NCBI GenBank assembly: GCA_038396585.1 | Contig: CP121691.1 | Location: forward strand, 3,038,001 to 3,102,000 | Reading direction: 5' to 3' | DNA from: Vallitaleaceae bacterium 9-2 | GTDB taxonomy: Bacteria > Bacillota > Clostridia > Lachnospirales > Vallitaleaceae | Length of the DNA: 64,000 bases | In this document: positions 45,569-54,743 of the stretch, piece by piece | How the letters are laid out: each line of letters starts with the position of its first letter | Position numbering within the stretch: the first letter of the stretch is position 1 | Notes under the pieces: generated by a model | Told to the model about the DNA's origin: nothing | Seen by the model: the letters and a program-made list of their open reading frames with translations, nothing else | The model's database searches: none | Position numbers and translations under genes: made by a program

Positions 45569-47413
45569 TTATTCCTTTTTATTTTTTTCACTTTTTTTGC
45601 TGCTTTTTGAATTAACAACTTCTTCTTCTCGATCTATCAATGCATGATCATGGACGACAGAATTGATAACCTCATTAATAATATGGTCTTCACGAACTTC
45701 TCTTACTTTTCTGCGCACCACTTCTTCAATCTCAAATTCTTGTTTAAGTCCTGCATTAAGTGAATATACCATCATCAATAGTATAATTGCAAAGGGAAGC
45801 CCTGTAATGATAGAGGCCGTCTGCAGTGCAGTCAATCCGCCACCAATAAGCAACGTCGCAGCAACCACACCTTCCATTACTGCCCAAAAAACACGTTGTG
45901 GCACAGGAGAATCCAGCTTTCCACCCGATGTCAAGTGATCGACAACCAAGGAGCCTGAATCTGATGATGTTACGAAAAATACCGTTACTAAAATAACGCC
46001 TACCAAAGATAAAATACTACTAAAGGGCAGCGCATCCACCATTGCAAAAAGTGCTATGGATGCATCAACTTTAACAGCTGATATTATATCGGCTATACCA
46101 TTTGTCTCTTGAAATATAGCTGAACCTCCAAATACTGACATCCAAAAGAAAGACAGCAGTGACGGTATTAACATAACACCTAGAATAAACTCTCGCACAG
46201 TTCTTCCTTTCGATATTCTCGCAATGAACATTCCGACAAAAGGTGACCATGAGATCCACCATGCCCAATAAAATATTGTCCATCCCCCTTGCCAGTTCGT
46301 ATCGCGAAAGGTCTCTGTCCATAAGCTCATCTCAATAAAGTTGGAAACATAATATCCAATATTTTGAGTAAATCCACTCATGATGTAGACCGTTGGACCT
46401 GCAATCAAAATAAATATCAAAAACACACCTGCTAATATCATATTGATTTCACTGAGACGTTTGACGCCTCCATCAAGCCCCATAACAACAGAGGTCGTTG
46501 CCAATGCTGTGATTCCTATAATCAGTCCCACTTGAATCGGAATACTAATCTCTATACCAAATAGATGATTTAATCCTGCATTCACCTGGGATACACCTAA
46601 TCCCAAAGATGTTGCTAAACCGGTTAAAGTTGCAAGCACTGAAAGTACATCAATAAGATTTCCCCAAAACCCATAGATTTTATTACCGATAATCGGATAA
46701 AATACTGATCGAATCGTGAGCGGGAGTCCCCTATTATACGCAAAGAAAGCTAATCCTAAAGCAACCACTGAATAAATTGCCCATGGATGTATTCCCCAAT
46801 GGAAAAAGGTTGTTGCCATAGCTGCTTGAGCCGCTTCCGGTGTACCTGCTCCCAATCCTCCAAACATCGGAGAAGGTTTATTCAAATGTGAAATCGGTTC
46901 GGCTACACTCCAAAACAATAGCCCAATCCCCATTCCGGCACTAAGAAGCATTGCATACCAAGCAAACTTAGTAAATTCAGGTTGTGCCTCTGCACCACCA
47001 ATCTTTAAATTTCCATATCGCCCAAAGGCAAAAAACAACGCCGCAACGACAATAATATTGGCCGCTGCAATCATAAACCAACCTGCATTTTTTGTAATAT
47101 GAGCTAATGCTGAATTAAACAAATCTTCAGCTTGCCCTGGAAATAATAATGTTCCCGCAATGAAAAGAACGAGAATAAGCGCAGAAAACATGGTCACTTG
47201 AGGATGGATGTCAAACCCATAGCCTTCCCAATTATTTTCACCTGGTTCTTGTCGGCCAGCTTCATCAAACAATGATACTGTTGGACGAATCTGCAATCCT
47301 TTAAATGGCTTTCGATTTTTAATCGCTCGCTTACGAGCTTCCCGTTCGGCCTTTTGTAGCTTTTTTGCCAAATGTTTTGCAGATGCTAATTCTTTCTTCT
47401 TTTCTTCGTTCAT
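45569..47413 (-). CDS. BCCT-family glycine betaine/choline/carnitine transporter
   Basis: 614 residues, twelve membrane helices, Na+-coupled uptake of quaternary ammonium compounds. Hallmarks: GLLFWSVAEPISHLNKP, HWGIHPWAIYS, and the BCCT signature around WTIFYWAWWISWSPFVGMFIA. The aromatic box of helix 8 (W-W-x-x-W) is visible. Charged N-terminal (~1-60) and C-terminal (~555-614) tails, the latter Lys/Glu-rich, as in osmotically regulated members. Follows the cobalamin adenosyltransferase gene by 18 bases. Confidence 0.93.
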   Translation of the reverse strand: MNEEKKKELASAKHLAKKLQKAEREARKRAIKNRKPFKGLQIRPTVSLFDEAGRQEPGENNWEGYGFDIHPQVTMFSALILVLFIAGTLLFPGQAEDLFNSALAHITKNAGWFMIAAANIIVVAALFFAFGRYGNLKIGGAEAQPEFTKFAWYAMLLSAGMGIGLLFWSVAEPISHLNKPSPMFGGLGAGTPEAAQAAMATTFFHWGIHPWAIYSVVALGLAFFAYNRGLPLTIRSVFYPIIGNKIYGFWGNLIDVLSVLATLTGLATSLGLGVSQVNAGLNHLFGIEISIPIQVGLIIGITALATTSVVMGLDGGVKRLSEINMILAGVFLIFILIAGPTVYIMSGFTQNIGYYVSNFIEMSLWTETFRDTNWQGGWTIFYWAWWISWSPFVGMFIARISKGRTVREFILGVMLIPSLLSFFWMSVFGGSAIFQETNGIADIISAVKVDASIALFAMVDALPFSSILSLVGVILVTVFFVTSSDSGSLVVDHLTSGGKLDSPVPQRVFWAVMEGVVAATLLIGGGLTALQTASIITGLPFAIILLMMVYSLNAGLKQEFEIEEVVRRKVREVREDHIINEVINSVVHDHALIDREEEVVNSKSSKKSEKNKKE

Positions 47414-47431
47414 ATAAAACCTCCATTTTTT

Positions 47432-47974
47432 CTAATCTCTAACCACCATAGCTTCTTCTGAGTCACCATTAACATGATTAAGATATCGTGCTAACTGGAA
47501 AAAATAGTCTGATAAACGATTTACATATTGATAGTCTAGTGTAAAGTCCAATTCATGAATTACTTTTGCAAATACGCGCTCACAGCGTCTTGTTACACTG
47601 CGCGTCACTTGAGCATAGGTTGCCGCCTCATTACCACTAAAATGAATAAAACTATGTAATTCACCTGTTTTTTCAGTATATGAATCAATGGCTTTTTCTA
47701 GGCGTTCGATCATTGTATCTGTAATATAACTTGCTTGAAATTGCAGTGAAACATCACTGCCGATTCGAAACAGACAATATTGAATCCATTCCAAGATGTC
47801 ATCAATATCTTTTTGTTTTGTTACGCGTTGATTGAGGCTTCGCAGATGCCCAATATGAGCATTAAGCTCATCGACATGTCCTTGCAACTCAATCCATAGA
47901 CTACCTTTCCACAGCTTTTCACCCTTAACATTACTTGTATATCCCTTGTCTCCGGCTTTTGTATATATTTTCAT
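47432..47974 (-). CDS. Cob(I)alamin adenosyltransferase, PduO type
   Basis: 180 residues. Transfers the adenosyl group of ATP to cob(I)alamin, giving coenzyme B12. Motifs TKAGDKGYTS at the N-terminus, GHVDELNAHIG, RSVTRRCERV and NRLSDYFFQLARYLN near the C-terminus. I take the ATG at 47974 (AAGGAGG eight bases upstream); a longer frame adds 16 unconserved residues inside the permease gene. The ATG overlaps the stop of the ABC permease gene by four bases (ATGA). Confidence 0.92.
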   Translation of the reverse strand: MKIYTKAGDKGYTSNVKGEKLWKGSLWIELQGHVDELNAHIGHLRSLNQRVTKQKDIDDILEWIQYCLFRIGSDVSLQFQASYITDTMIERLEKAIDSYTEKTGELHSFIHFSGNEAATYAQVTRSVTRRCERVFAKVIHELDFTLDYQYVNRLSDYFFQLARYLNHVNGDSEEAMVVRD

Positions 47975-49623
47975 ATATTTGTCCTCCTTATCGCAACTTT
48001 CCATAGTATATATCCAATACATATGCTCAAAAAAGCAATGCCAATAAGCATGCTACTTGAATTGATGACAAATGCTTGTCCTAATACAAATATACCACTA
48101 ATAATTGATGCTAGTATAAACAAAGTCAAGTTCTTTCCTTTTTGATCTTGAGGGTTATACTTTTCACTAAACGGATATTTTGTATCTAGCATAAAGATAT
48201 TGATACTTATGATAATCATGGCAAGACCGACTTGCAAACCAAGATATGCAAATCCCATTAGGCCTGATATGTAATAAAAAAGAATTCCTATGCATAAATA
48301 CACAGGCAATATATAACTAATGATGAATCCTTTTATAACCCCTCGAAGCATTTCACTGTGTTGTGTAAATGGTGCAACTTTATAAATCCATGCTCCTCGA
48401 TAACTTTCGCTATATTTAATATTAACCAGCAAACTAATTAAAAAAATAGGTGTCATATAAAAATACATTATTATTGTTTCATTCCCACGAATCTGAATAC
48501 TTTCCCCATACTGATTCATGACACCAAAAATGATAGGAAAGCCTATTGCAAAGACAATTCCCGGATACATTCTTAGCTTTGTCTCTCGTTCTTTTGTTAA
48601 TATCTTGCGACTAAATAAGACAAATGCTTTTTCCGTATCGGTCTGACTTACGAGTGAAGCTATGGCATATACAAGTCGCTCTCGCAGTCCTTTCTTGCTA
48701 TGGCTCCCAACTCCGGATTCATTCATTTTACTTAAATATCCTTCAAATCTTGGTGCAATCCACCGTACATAAAAAAACAATAATAATATTGGAACTGTAA
48801 TACCTAATATAGCCATCACGAACACGACTGTCTGAGCCCCTTGGTCAATAAGAATTGATAGAGGTGCTGCAAACCACATCGGAGGTACGAAGACATGCCA
48901 TAGTTTAACTGTAAATTCAGCAGATGTCAAGGCAGTCACATTGATCATTCGCGGGACAATTTGGTATCCAAGCGTAATAGTAACAGTAAATAGCACCTGA
49001 AATATCGTAATAAAATCTTTTAATTTTTCACCATTAAAGAAATGTAAAAGCAGTACATATACACACGATGTCAATACAACTGAAAAGACACTCATAAGTA
49101 TACTCATCAAAAAAAGTAATGCTCCTGCGCCTATTCCAAAACGCATTCTAATGACGACAATAGATGGCAGAGAAAGCTCTAAAAGTAAAACAAGTACATA
49201 ACTAAAAATATGTATGAATCGACCTAGAGATAAGGCTTTTTTCTCTATCGGTCGTGTCAAAAACATCACTTGATCACGCGTGTCTAACAATACCGTCGAA
49301 TAATCCGAAATCATCGAGGAAAGAAGGAAAAATAAAATCAATGTAGTGTATAAAGACATACTCAAATGTACTGACTCCGTCATTAAAAGAATTGGTATCA
49401 GCATGACACCAAAAAAAATATATATAATATGTTGGGAGAATCGACTCTTTTTTTTCCCTTTTTGCTCATCCGTTTGCTTACCTAACTCCATAACCGATGT
49501 TCGTCGTTGGTCTAATGTAAACTTTAGCCACAAAACATGATAGACTTCGTCATAATTGATGCCCATATATTCGATGATTTTTTTGAATGGTTTAAGTATA
49601 CGCAACTGTTTTAACTGTTCCAT
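47971..49623 (-). CDS. ABC transporter permease, large
   Basis: 550 residues with about twelve membrane helices and a basic N-terminal cytoplasmic stretch of ~70 residues. Partner of the ATPase encoded before it, overlapping that gene by 13 bases. Resembles the YthQ-type large permeases in Gram-positive bacteria (central DTRDQVMFLTRPIEKKAL segment) whose substrates are unknown. Probably exports a compound or affects the envelope. Confidence 0.8.
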   Translation of the reverse strand: MEQLKQLRILKPFKKIIEYMGINYDEVYHVLWLKFTLDQRRTSVMELGKQTDEQKGKKKSRFSQHIIYIFFGVMLIPILLMTESVHLSMSLYTTLILFFLLSSMISDYSTVLLDTRDQVMFLTRPIEKKALSLGRFIHIFSYVLVLLLELSLPSIVVIRMRFGIGAGALLFLMSILMSVFSVVLTSCVYVLLLHFFNGEKLKDFITIFQVLFTVTITLGYQIVPRMINVTALTSAEFTVKLWHVFVPPMWFAAPLSILIDQGAQTVVFVMAILGITVPILLLFFYVRWIAPRFEGYLSKMNESGVGSHSKKGLRERLVYAIASLVSQTDTEKAFVLFSRKILTKERETKLRMYPGIVFAIGFPIIFGVMNQYGESIQIRGNETIIMYFYMTPIFLISLLVNIKYSESYRGAWIYKVAPFTQHSEMLRGVIKGFIISYILPVYLCIGILFYYISGLMGFAYLGLQVGLAMIIISINIFMLDTKYPFSEKYNPQDQKGKNLTLFILASIISGIFVLGQAFVINSSSMLIGIAFLSICIGYILWKVAIRRTNI

Positions 49624-50423
49624 AGTTCTTCCCCACTTGATTTCCCACTTGATTCTTCAGTTATTGTTTCAATAATTGCAGTTGCAATCAACTCATGATT
49701 GTCAGCGCCTGTTACTTTGTTAAACAACTCCTCAAGAGAAGCATAATGACTTGTTGCACTTAATGTCTCAAAAGCACCATCTGCTGCAATAACACCTTGA
49801 TCAATCAATACAATACGGTCACTGATTTTCTCAACAACATCCATCATATGCGACGAGTAAAAAACCGTTTTGCCGCGCTGTGCTAATTGATGGAGTAATT
49901 CTTTAAAAACCATCACACTATTCGCATCAAGACCTGCAATAGGCTCATCCAAAAATAAGATATCCGGATTATGGATGATACTTGCAATAATCAGAATTTT
50001 TTGCCGCATTCCTTTTGAATATGATGATATACGTGAGTGAACCACATCCTCTAAGCTAAATAATTGCATCAGGCGCATAATACGTTCTTCAACCACGTCT
50101 TTGTTCAAAGCATAGAGCTCCCCAATAAAACTCAAATACTCATAACCTGTCAATGTATCGTAAATCTCTCCTGCTTCCGGTACATAACCAATGCGCCGCT
50201 TATAAGAAGCATCTGTTTTTCGAATATTCTCTCCAAATAAGTACACCTCTCCTTCAAAAGCTTCAATTAAACCTAACATGATTTTAACTGTTGTGCTCTT
50301 TCCTGCACCATTGGGTCCAATATATCCTATGACTTCGCCTTTTCCAATAGACAAATCAATTCCTTTTAACACATCTTTTGTACCAAAGGATTTTCTCAAT
50401 CCCTTAATCTCAATTAAACTCAT
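49611..50423 (-). CDS. ABC transporter ATPase
   Basis: 270 residues. Walker A GPNGAGKST, signature YSKGMRQKILIIASI (SKGM variant), Walker B ILFLDEPIAGLD, H-loop SSHMMD. The ATG at 50423 has AGGAAGG nine bases upstream; an in-frame TTG nine bases earlier abuts that site and is rejected. Pairs with the large permease that follows. Confidence 0.92.
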   Translation of the reverse strand: MSLIEIKGLRKSFGTKDVLKGIDLSIGKGEVIGYIGPNGAGKSTTVKIMLGLIEAFEGEVYLFGENIRKTDASYKRRIGYVPEAGEIYDTLTGYEYLSFIGELYALNKDVVEERIMRLMQLFSLEDVVHSRISSYSKGMRQKILIIASIIHNPDILFLDEPIAGLDANSVMVFKELLHQLAQRGKTVFYSSHMMDVVEKISDRIVLIDQGVIAADGAFETLSATSHYASLEELFNKVTGADNHELIATAIIETITEESSGKSSGEELWNS

Positions 50424-50448
50424 CCCTAACAACCTTCCTCTCTACTTG

Positions 50449-50934
50449 CTAGTTATTTTTTTCAGAATCTTTGATGCAGTCAACTGCAATCATCAATGCA
50501 AGGACAAAAACTTCCCTCGTCTCATCGATGATATTTAAGACATATGTATCTCCCCATGTAAGAAATTCCCGGGTTATAGATCCGATTTTTTTTCCACTTT
50601 CATAAATTGAAAATTGAAAGTCAAAAAAATCACCTTCCAGTTCAAGCTTAAGCCCGTTCGCTTCAACATCAATCTGCTTTTTAAAAAATGTAAAACGACT
50701 TTTTAATGCAACTTGACGTCCATCTGAAAATCGTACAACATATCTTGGTAAGAAAGCCAATATCTCTTTATCCACAACAAAAATTTCCCTGCCACTCAAA
50801 TCTTTAACATGAACTGTATTGCCAATCAACTTAAAATCTTGATCAACATAATAAACCGGATTTTGGTTTTCATCCATCACCGAGTATTGGTCTGTTATTT
50901 TAAAAACTTTTTGTTGAATAAATAACTTCTTCAT
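50449..50934 (-). CDS. LURP-one-related (tubby-like) protein
   Basis: 161 residues, all-beta pattern of the LURP-one/tubby C-terminal family: FKITDQYSVMDENQNPVYYVDQDF, then VKDLSGREIFVVDKE, FFDFQFSIYESGKKIGSITREF and a hydrophobic closing helix (FVLALMIAVDCI). The family has a 12-stranded barrel around a helix; tubby proteins bind phosphoinositides, but the bacterial role is unknown. First gene of the ABC-adenosyltransferase-BCCT run. Confidence 0.85.
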   Translation of the reverse strand: MKKLFIQQKVFKITDQYSVMDENQNPVYYVDQDFKLIGNTVHVKDLSGREIFVVDKEILAFLPRYVVRFSDGRQVALKSRFTFFKKQIDVEANGLKLELEGDFFDFQFSIYESGKKIGSITREFLTWGDTYVLNIIDETREVFVLALMIAVDCIKDSEKNN

Positions 50935-50963
50935 ATATATCTCCCTAACATGTAGTTTTTCTT

Positions 50964-50993
50964 AGTATAGCATATTTTAAGGTGATATCCCAA
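50964..50993 (-). promoter_or_regulatory. Promoter of LURP-one/ABC/adenosyltransferase/BCCT run
   Basis: Minus strand extended -10 TGC-TATACT (-10 at 50969-50964) with TTGGGA (50993-50988) 18 bases upstream; 30 bases before the ATG. Confidence 0.5.
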
Positions 50994-51014
50994 GTGCAAT
51001 CTCTCTATATTGAT

Positions 51015-51038
51015 AAAGAGTGCATGCCTGCACTCTTT
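51015..51038 (-). terminator. Hairpin, probable terminator of SLH gene
   Basis: AAAGAGTGCA and TGCACTCTTT, perfect 10-bp stem with a 4-base loop, 19 bases after the SLH stop. T-runs on both sides are short. Confidence 0.55.
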
Positions 51039-51056
51039 TAGTTTGTTTATTCTTTT

Positions 51057-52250
51057 CTACCGATAAATGACGACATCCGTATAAGGCATAATCTGGGTAA
51101 TATTCTTCTCATAGGTATCAATAAAGTTCTGATCCCGATACCAGATGTTAAAGTTCACAGCAATAGCTTGTTCATATTGCGTGCCTTCAAAAGTAACGAT
51201 TTCATGTAACCGTACTAAATATCTATCATTATCTAGGTAAAAGAAGGCTTCATCATGTTTTAGATATGTATATTTATCGGTTTTCTGTGCTAAGTACTCC
51301 ATGACAATATCCACTTGGTCTTGTGGCATTCGTCGTTGAAGCAGGCGTTCAAAACTTTCAATATGACCCTCTAACGGTCCATTTTCATCATACATAAATG
51401 CCCCCATTACCTTATCTAAACTAGACATATTTCCAATCATATCAAAATCGAAATCTTTTTGGCTCGGAGCATAAGTAATATCACTCGTAAGCAACTTCCA
51501 ATCTTCTTCTGCACTTTCTCGTACTCCTGCTGCTACAGGATCTACCCAGTTGGCGCCTCCTAGAAGATGAGATTCTATGCCTGAGTATTGTTCGTTGTAC
51601 TGTTCTTCATAATCAAATGTAGGACGTGTGTCTGGGTCAATTAAGCGTACTACTACTGTACTGGCTTCTGCCCTTGTTAATACCCCTTGTGGTTTAAAGG
51701 TATGGTCAGGATAACCTGTGATGATTCCTAGCTTGTACGTTTTCATAATATCTTTGTTGTATTTAAAAGAAAAATCTTCAGAGTCTGTGACCACTTGGAG
51801 CACCTGTGTCAAGTCGGTGAAGGTTTGTTCACCTTCTAGGCGTTCTACAGCACGTATAATAATCATACACATCTCTTCTCGTGTGATCACTTGTTTGAAA
51901 TTCACCGGTCCCAAATAAGAATCAAAGTCTTCTGCTTTGAGTATTCCAAGCTCCATCGCCTTATCGATATAGTTCTGTGCCCAGTAGCCTTCGCTATTAC
52001 CTGGTTCTTCTCCTAGTGCACGCACCACCATGGTAATAAACTGGTCACGTGCCAATCTCATCTCGGGACGAAAGGTTCCGTCTGGATAACCGACAATAAT
52101 CCCTCGGTCATCTTCACTCAAGCGTTCAACTGCATCATAAAACCAGTCACTGGTATTCACATCCGTACTTCTTGCTCCATAAATGGGGGTAAAAAAAGAC
52201 AACATGATTAAACATGTCAAGACATAAGCCGTTCCTTTTAACGTATTCAT
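51057..52250 (-). CDS. Secreted SLH-domain protein
   Basis: 397 residues. Signal peptide ends near YGA (residue ~26). Three SLH units at about 30-215: GIIVGYPDGTFRPEMRLARDQF, YWAQNYIDKAMELGIL, and LGIITGYPDHTFKPQGVLTRAEA. The C-terminal ~180 residues are a mixed domain with no family I recognise, containing an acidic FDFDMIGNMSSLDKVMGAF stretch and a strand-rich YLVRLHEIVTFEG end. Anchored to the wall by SLH; function unknown. Own promoter upstream. Confidence 0.85.
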   Translation of the reverse strand: MNTLKGTAYVLTCLIMLSFFTPIYGARSTDVNTSDWFYDAVERLSEDDRGIIVGYPDGTFRPEMRLARDQFITMVVRALGEEPGNSEGYWAQNYIDKAMELGILKAEDFDSYLGPVNFKQVITREEMCMIIIRAVERLEGEQTFTDLTQVLQVVTDSEDFSFKYNKDIMKTYKLGIITGYPDHTFKPQGVLTRAEASTVVVRLIDPDTRPTFDYEEQYNEQYSGIESHLLGGANWVDPVAAGVRESAEEDWKLLTSDITYAPSQKDFDFDMIGNMSSLDKVMGAFMYDENGPLEGHIESFERLLQRRMPQDQVDIVMEYLAQKTDKYTYLKHDEAFFYLDNDRYLVRLHEIVTFEGTQYEQAIAVNFNIWYRDQNFIDTYEKNITQIMPYTDVVIYR

Positions 52251-52294
52251 AACTCTCTCCTCAATTGTATATTTTATTCCTACACCTCTCTATT

Positions 52295-52323
52295 AGATTA
52301 CAGAAAATGTCATGTGCATGCAA
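52295..52323 (-). promoter_or_regulatory. Promoter of SLH gene at 51057
   Basis: Minus strand TTGCAT (52323-52318), 17 bases, TAATCT (52300-52295), 45 bases before the ATG. Confidence 0.5.
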
Positions 52324-52339
52324 TAGGACGATAGTATTA

Positions 52340-52370
52340 AAAAAACGTACTCTTATGAGTACGTTTTTTT
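52340..52370. terminator. Bidirectional-looking terminator after dioxygenase gene
   Basis: AAAAACGTACTC, TTAT, GAGTACGTTTTTTT; a 12-bp stem with A/T runs on both sides. It overlaps the stop of the minus-strand dioxygenase gene, its natural client. Confidence 0.85.
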
Positions 52371-53187
52371 ACTCGCTGTCCCAATAAAATGCTGTTGCTC
52401 TTTTTCCGAGAATATAATCATCAAACACTTTTTTCCCTTTTTTTCCACTTAAACCAATACAGACAAAAATAGGAACAAGATGCTCTTGTCTTGGATGGCA
52501 ATATCTAGCATGTGGCGCTTTTTCCCAACGTTTTGCCATCTCCCATCTGTTAGTTTCATCCAGTTCATCGCAACACAAATCTATAAGCCAATCTTGAAAC
52601 TCATTATTTTCAGAATCAACTTTATCTTGTCCTGAAAAATCAAATGCTCGCATGTTATGAAATGAGAAGCCCGAACCAATAAATAGAATATTTTCTTGTA
52701 ATAATGGCGAAAGTGATTTTCCCACCAAAAGATGTGTATCTGCATCTAAGTTAGCATGTAAAGACACTTGTATAACAGGGATATCTGCTTCTGGATACAT
52801 CAATTTAAGCGGTATATAAGATCCATGATCATAGGGTCGCTCATCATCTAAACGACATTCAATCTGCGCTTGATTTAAAAGTGTCTCAATTTTTTTTGCA
52901 AGTACATGATGCCCCTTACATCCATATTCAATGGAATAGGCTTCCTTGGGAAAACCGTAATAATCGTACATGAGCCTCGGTTCTTGATTGCTTTGAATGG
53001 TGACTACCGCTTCTTCCCAATGGGCACTAAAGACAACGATGGCTTCTGGTTTTTTCAACATTAATGGAAGCTCTCGCATAAAGTCAATCATACCTTTGTG
53101 TGAAGGGTCTTCTAATAGTGGCAGTGGTCCTCCTCCGTGGGAAAAATAAATAGCTTGTCCTTGATTAGAATATGCCTGTTGCTCCAT
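52369..53187 (-). CDS. LigB/DODA-type extradiol dioxygenase family protein
   Basis: 272 residues. Class III extradiol dioxygenase fold as in E. coli YgiD. Metal ligands are visible: His in FSHGGGPLPLL, His in FSAHWEEAVV, and His in DDERPYDHGSYIPLKLM, plus the catalytic-region QVSLHANLD. Known homologues open catechol rings such as DOPA with O2. In a presumed anaerobe the natural reaction may differ. Starts 12 bases after the SLH-CAP gene, so probably cotranscribed with it. Confidence 0.88.
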   Translation of the reverse strand: MEQQAYSNQGQAIYFSHGGGPLPLLEDPSHKGMIDFMRELPLMLKKPEAIVVFSAHWEEAVVTIQSNQEPRLMYDYYGFPKEAYSIEYGCKGHHVLAKKIETLLNQAQIECRLDDERPYDHGSYIPLKLMYPEADIPVIQVSLHANLDADTHLLVGKSLSPLLQENILFIGSGFSFHNMRAFDFSGQDKVDSENNEFQDWLIDLCCDELDETNRWEMAKRWEKAPHARYCHPRQEHLVPIFVCIGLSGKKGKKVFDDYILGKRATAFYWDSE

Positions 53188-53199
53188 AATATCCCCTTT

Positions 53200-54573
53200 C
53201 TATTCATAAAAAACTTGTGTGTGGTAGATGCGATCTGTTGTGTCCTCTATAATATACGTTCCAATACCAATTTTTGTCATGTCACCCAAGATATTTATTC
53301 GGTATCTCCACGTATTTATCAACCGTTCATGTGTAAAAATTGCATTTTGATTGGATGCAATATTTTCTGCGTGAATGCTTGAAGTAATCCCTTGTTCTTT
53401 TAAACGGTCTTCAAGGCGCTTACCATCAATACTTGTATGCGATGTATACGCATACTCCGCCATCTCTTGACTATGTAAATAAGCTGCTTTAGCTGCTTGT
53501 TCATCCCAGATGACCAAGAACTTTCCTGCCTTATGCCTTGCAACATTCACTAGATGATATAATTGTATCTCATAACTATGCCCTAGTATTTGCCTTTGAT
53601 TAGCATCAAGTTTTTGATTCACCGGCACGTTAGCATGTTTATCAATCCAAAGAACACCATATGCCAAATCGTCGCGTTGTTGATCATAAAAAATTTTAAT
53701 ATAGTCTTCATCACTATTTTCTGTTTTTATAGTACTAGCTACTTTTTCCCCTAAAAAAGCATGCACAAAACTATATAGTCGGCTTTCTGTATATAAAGCC
53801 ACAACAATTCCATCTTGTACGCCTGCTTGAAGATAGCGACCATAATCTGATGCAAATAAGTACCACGAAAATCCGTATTCGCTAGCTACACTCTGTGTTG
53901 GCTCGCCTAAGAAGACTTTTAATTGTTCAAAAGACATCCCTAGTGTGATTTCATCTTCAAAACGTAGATAGCTTCTATATATTAGCATTATAGCTTCTTC
54001 TTTTGTTGCTTTTTGTAGAGGTTTTATACGATGTCTATTATCACCGGTCATTATGTCTTGCTCATACATAAAAACAACTGCATCAGTTGCCCACGAATCA
54101 ATTGTATGCATATCTGTAAATTCATATAATACAGTTGCATCTGAAGTTGATTGTTGAACAACCATGTCTTCATCTACTTTGAGCAACAAACGATAAAGCA
54201 TTACAGCCATCTCTTGCCGTGTAATTGTAGCTTTTGGATAAAACCGATTGTCCCCCGTTCCATATATAATCCCCAGCGCTCTTGCGCGTATTACCCTTGG
54301 ATTATTCGAATCACTAAATTCTTGTGTCCTCTCTATATCGATCTGTGAATTAGTCATTTGCTCATATAGCGGTATAATCAGTTCAATAAACTCTTCTCGT
54401 GTAATCTCCATTTGAAATCTAGTCATCATGTGTTCATCTAATAGGTTTAATTCTTGCGCTTGAAAAACTTCGTCGTGTGCCCATGGGGAAGGACTTTCCT
54501 GCCCCAAACTAACATTGCTTTGCAAGCAAACCAAACAGCTGACCAGCAATAATGTGAACAACGTATTTTTCAT
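53200..54573 (-). CDS. SLH-anchored CAP-domain protein
   Basis: 457 residues. Signal peptide 1-25 (ending LGQ). SLH-type units at about 28-195, of which the second is clearest (ALGIIYGTGDNRFYPKATITRQEM). Residues ~205-325 are a CAP-associated N-terminal-like domain (LGMSFEQLKVFLGEPTQS). The last ~120 residues are a CAP/SCP domain (YHLVNVARHKAGKF, AKAAYLHSQEMAEYAYTSH, HAENIAS, NTWRYRINILG). CAP proteins are secreted and bind lipids or act on the surface; the exact role is unknown. AAGGAGG upstream of ATG. Confidence 0.88.
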   Translation of the reverse strand: MKNTLFTLLLVSCLVCLQSNVSLGQESPSPWAHDEVFQAQELNLLDEHMMTRFQMEITREEFIELIIPLYEQMTNSQIDIERTQEFSDSNNPRVIRARALGIIYGTGDNRFYPKATITRQEMAVMLYRLLLKVDEDMVVQQSTSDATVLYEFTDMHTIDSWATDAVVFMYEQDIMTGDNRHRIKPLQKATKEEAIMLIYRSYLRFEDEITLGMSFEQLKVFLGEPTQSVASEYGFSWYLFASDYGRYLQAGVQDGIVVALYTESRLYSFVHAFLGEKVASTIKTENSDEDYIKIFYDQQRDDLAYGVLWIDKHANVPVNQKLDANQRQILGHSYEIQLYHLVNVARHKAGKFLVIWDEQAAKAAYLHSQEMAEYAYTSHTSIDGKRLEDRLKEQGITSSIHAENIASNQNAIFTHERLINTWRYRINILGDMTKIGIGTYIIEDTTDRIYHTQVFYE

Positions 54574-54743
54574 TAGTTATACGCCTCCTTAGAACTACAA
54601 AACAAAACAACACTTCCCTATTTATATATTCAATACATACATCCTTTTTCCTTTTGATACGTATTTTGGGTTTACAGATAGCCCTTTTTCGGGTATCATA
54701 TTTCACAGTAGGCTAAAATCATAACTAAAGGAGACCAATTATA

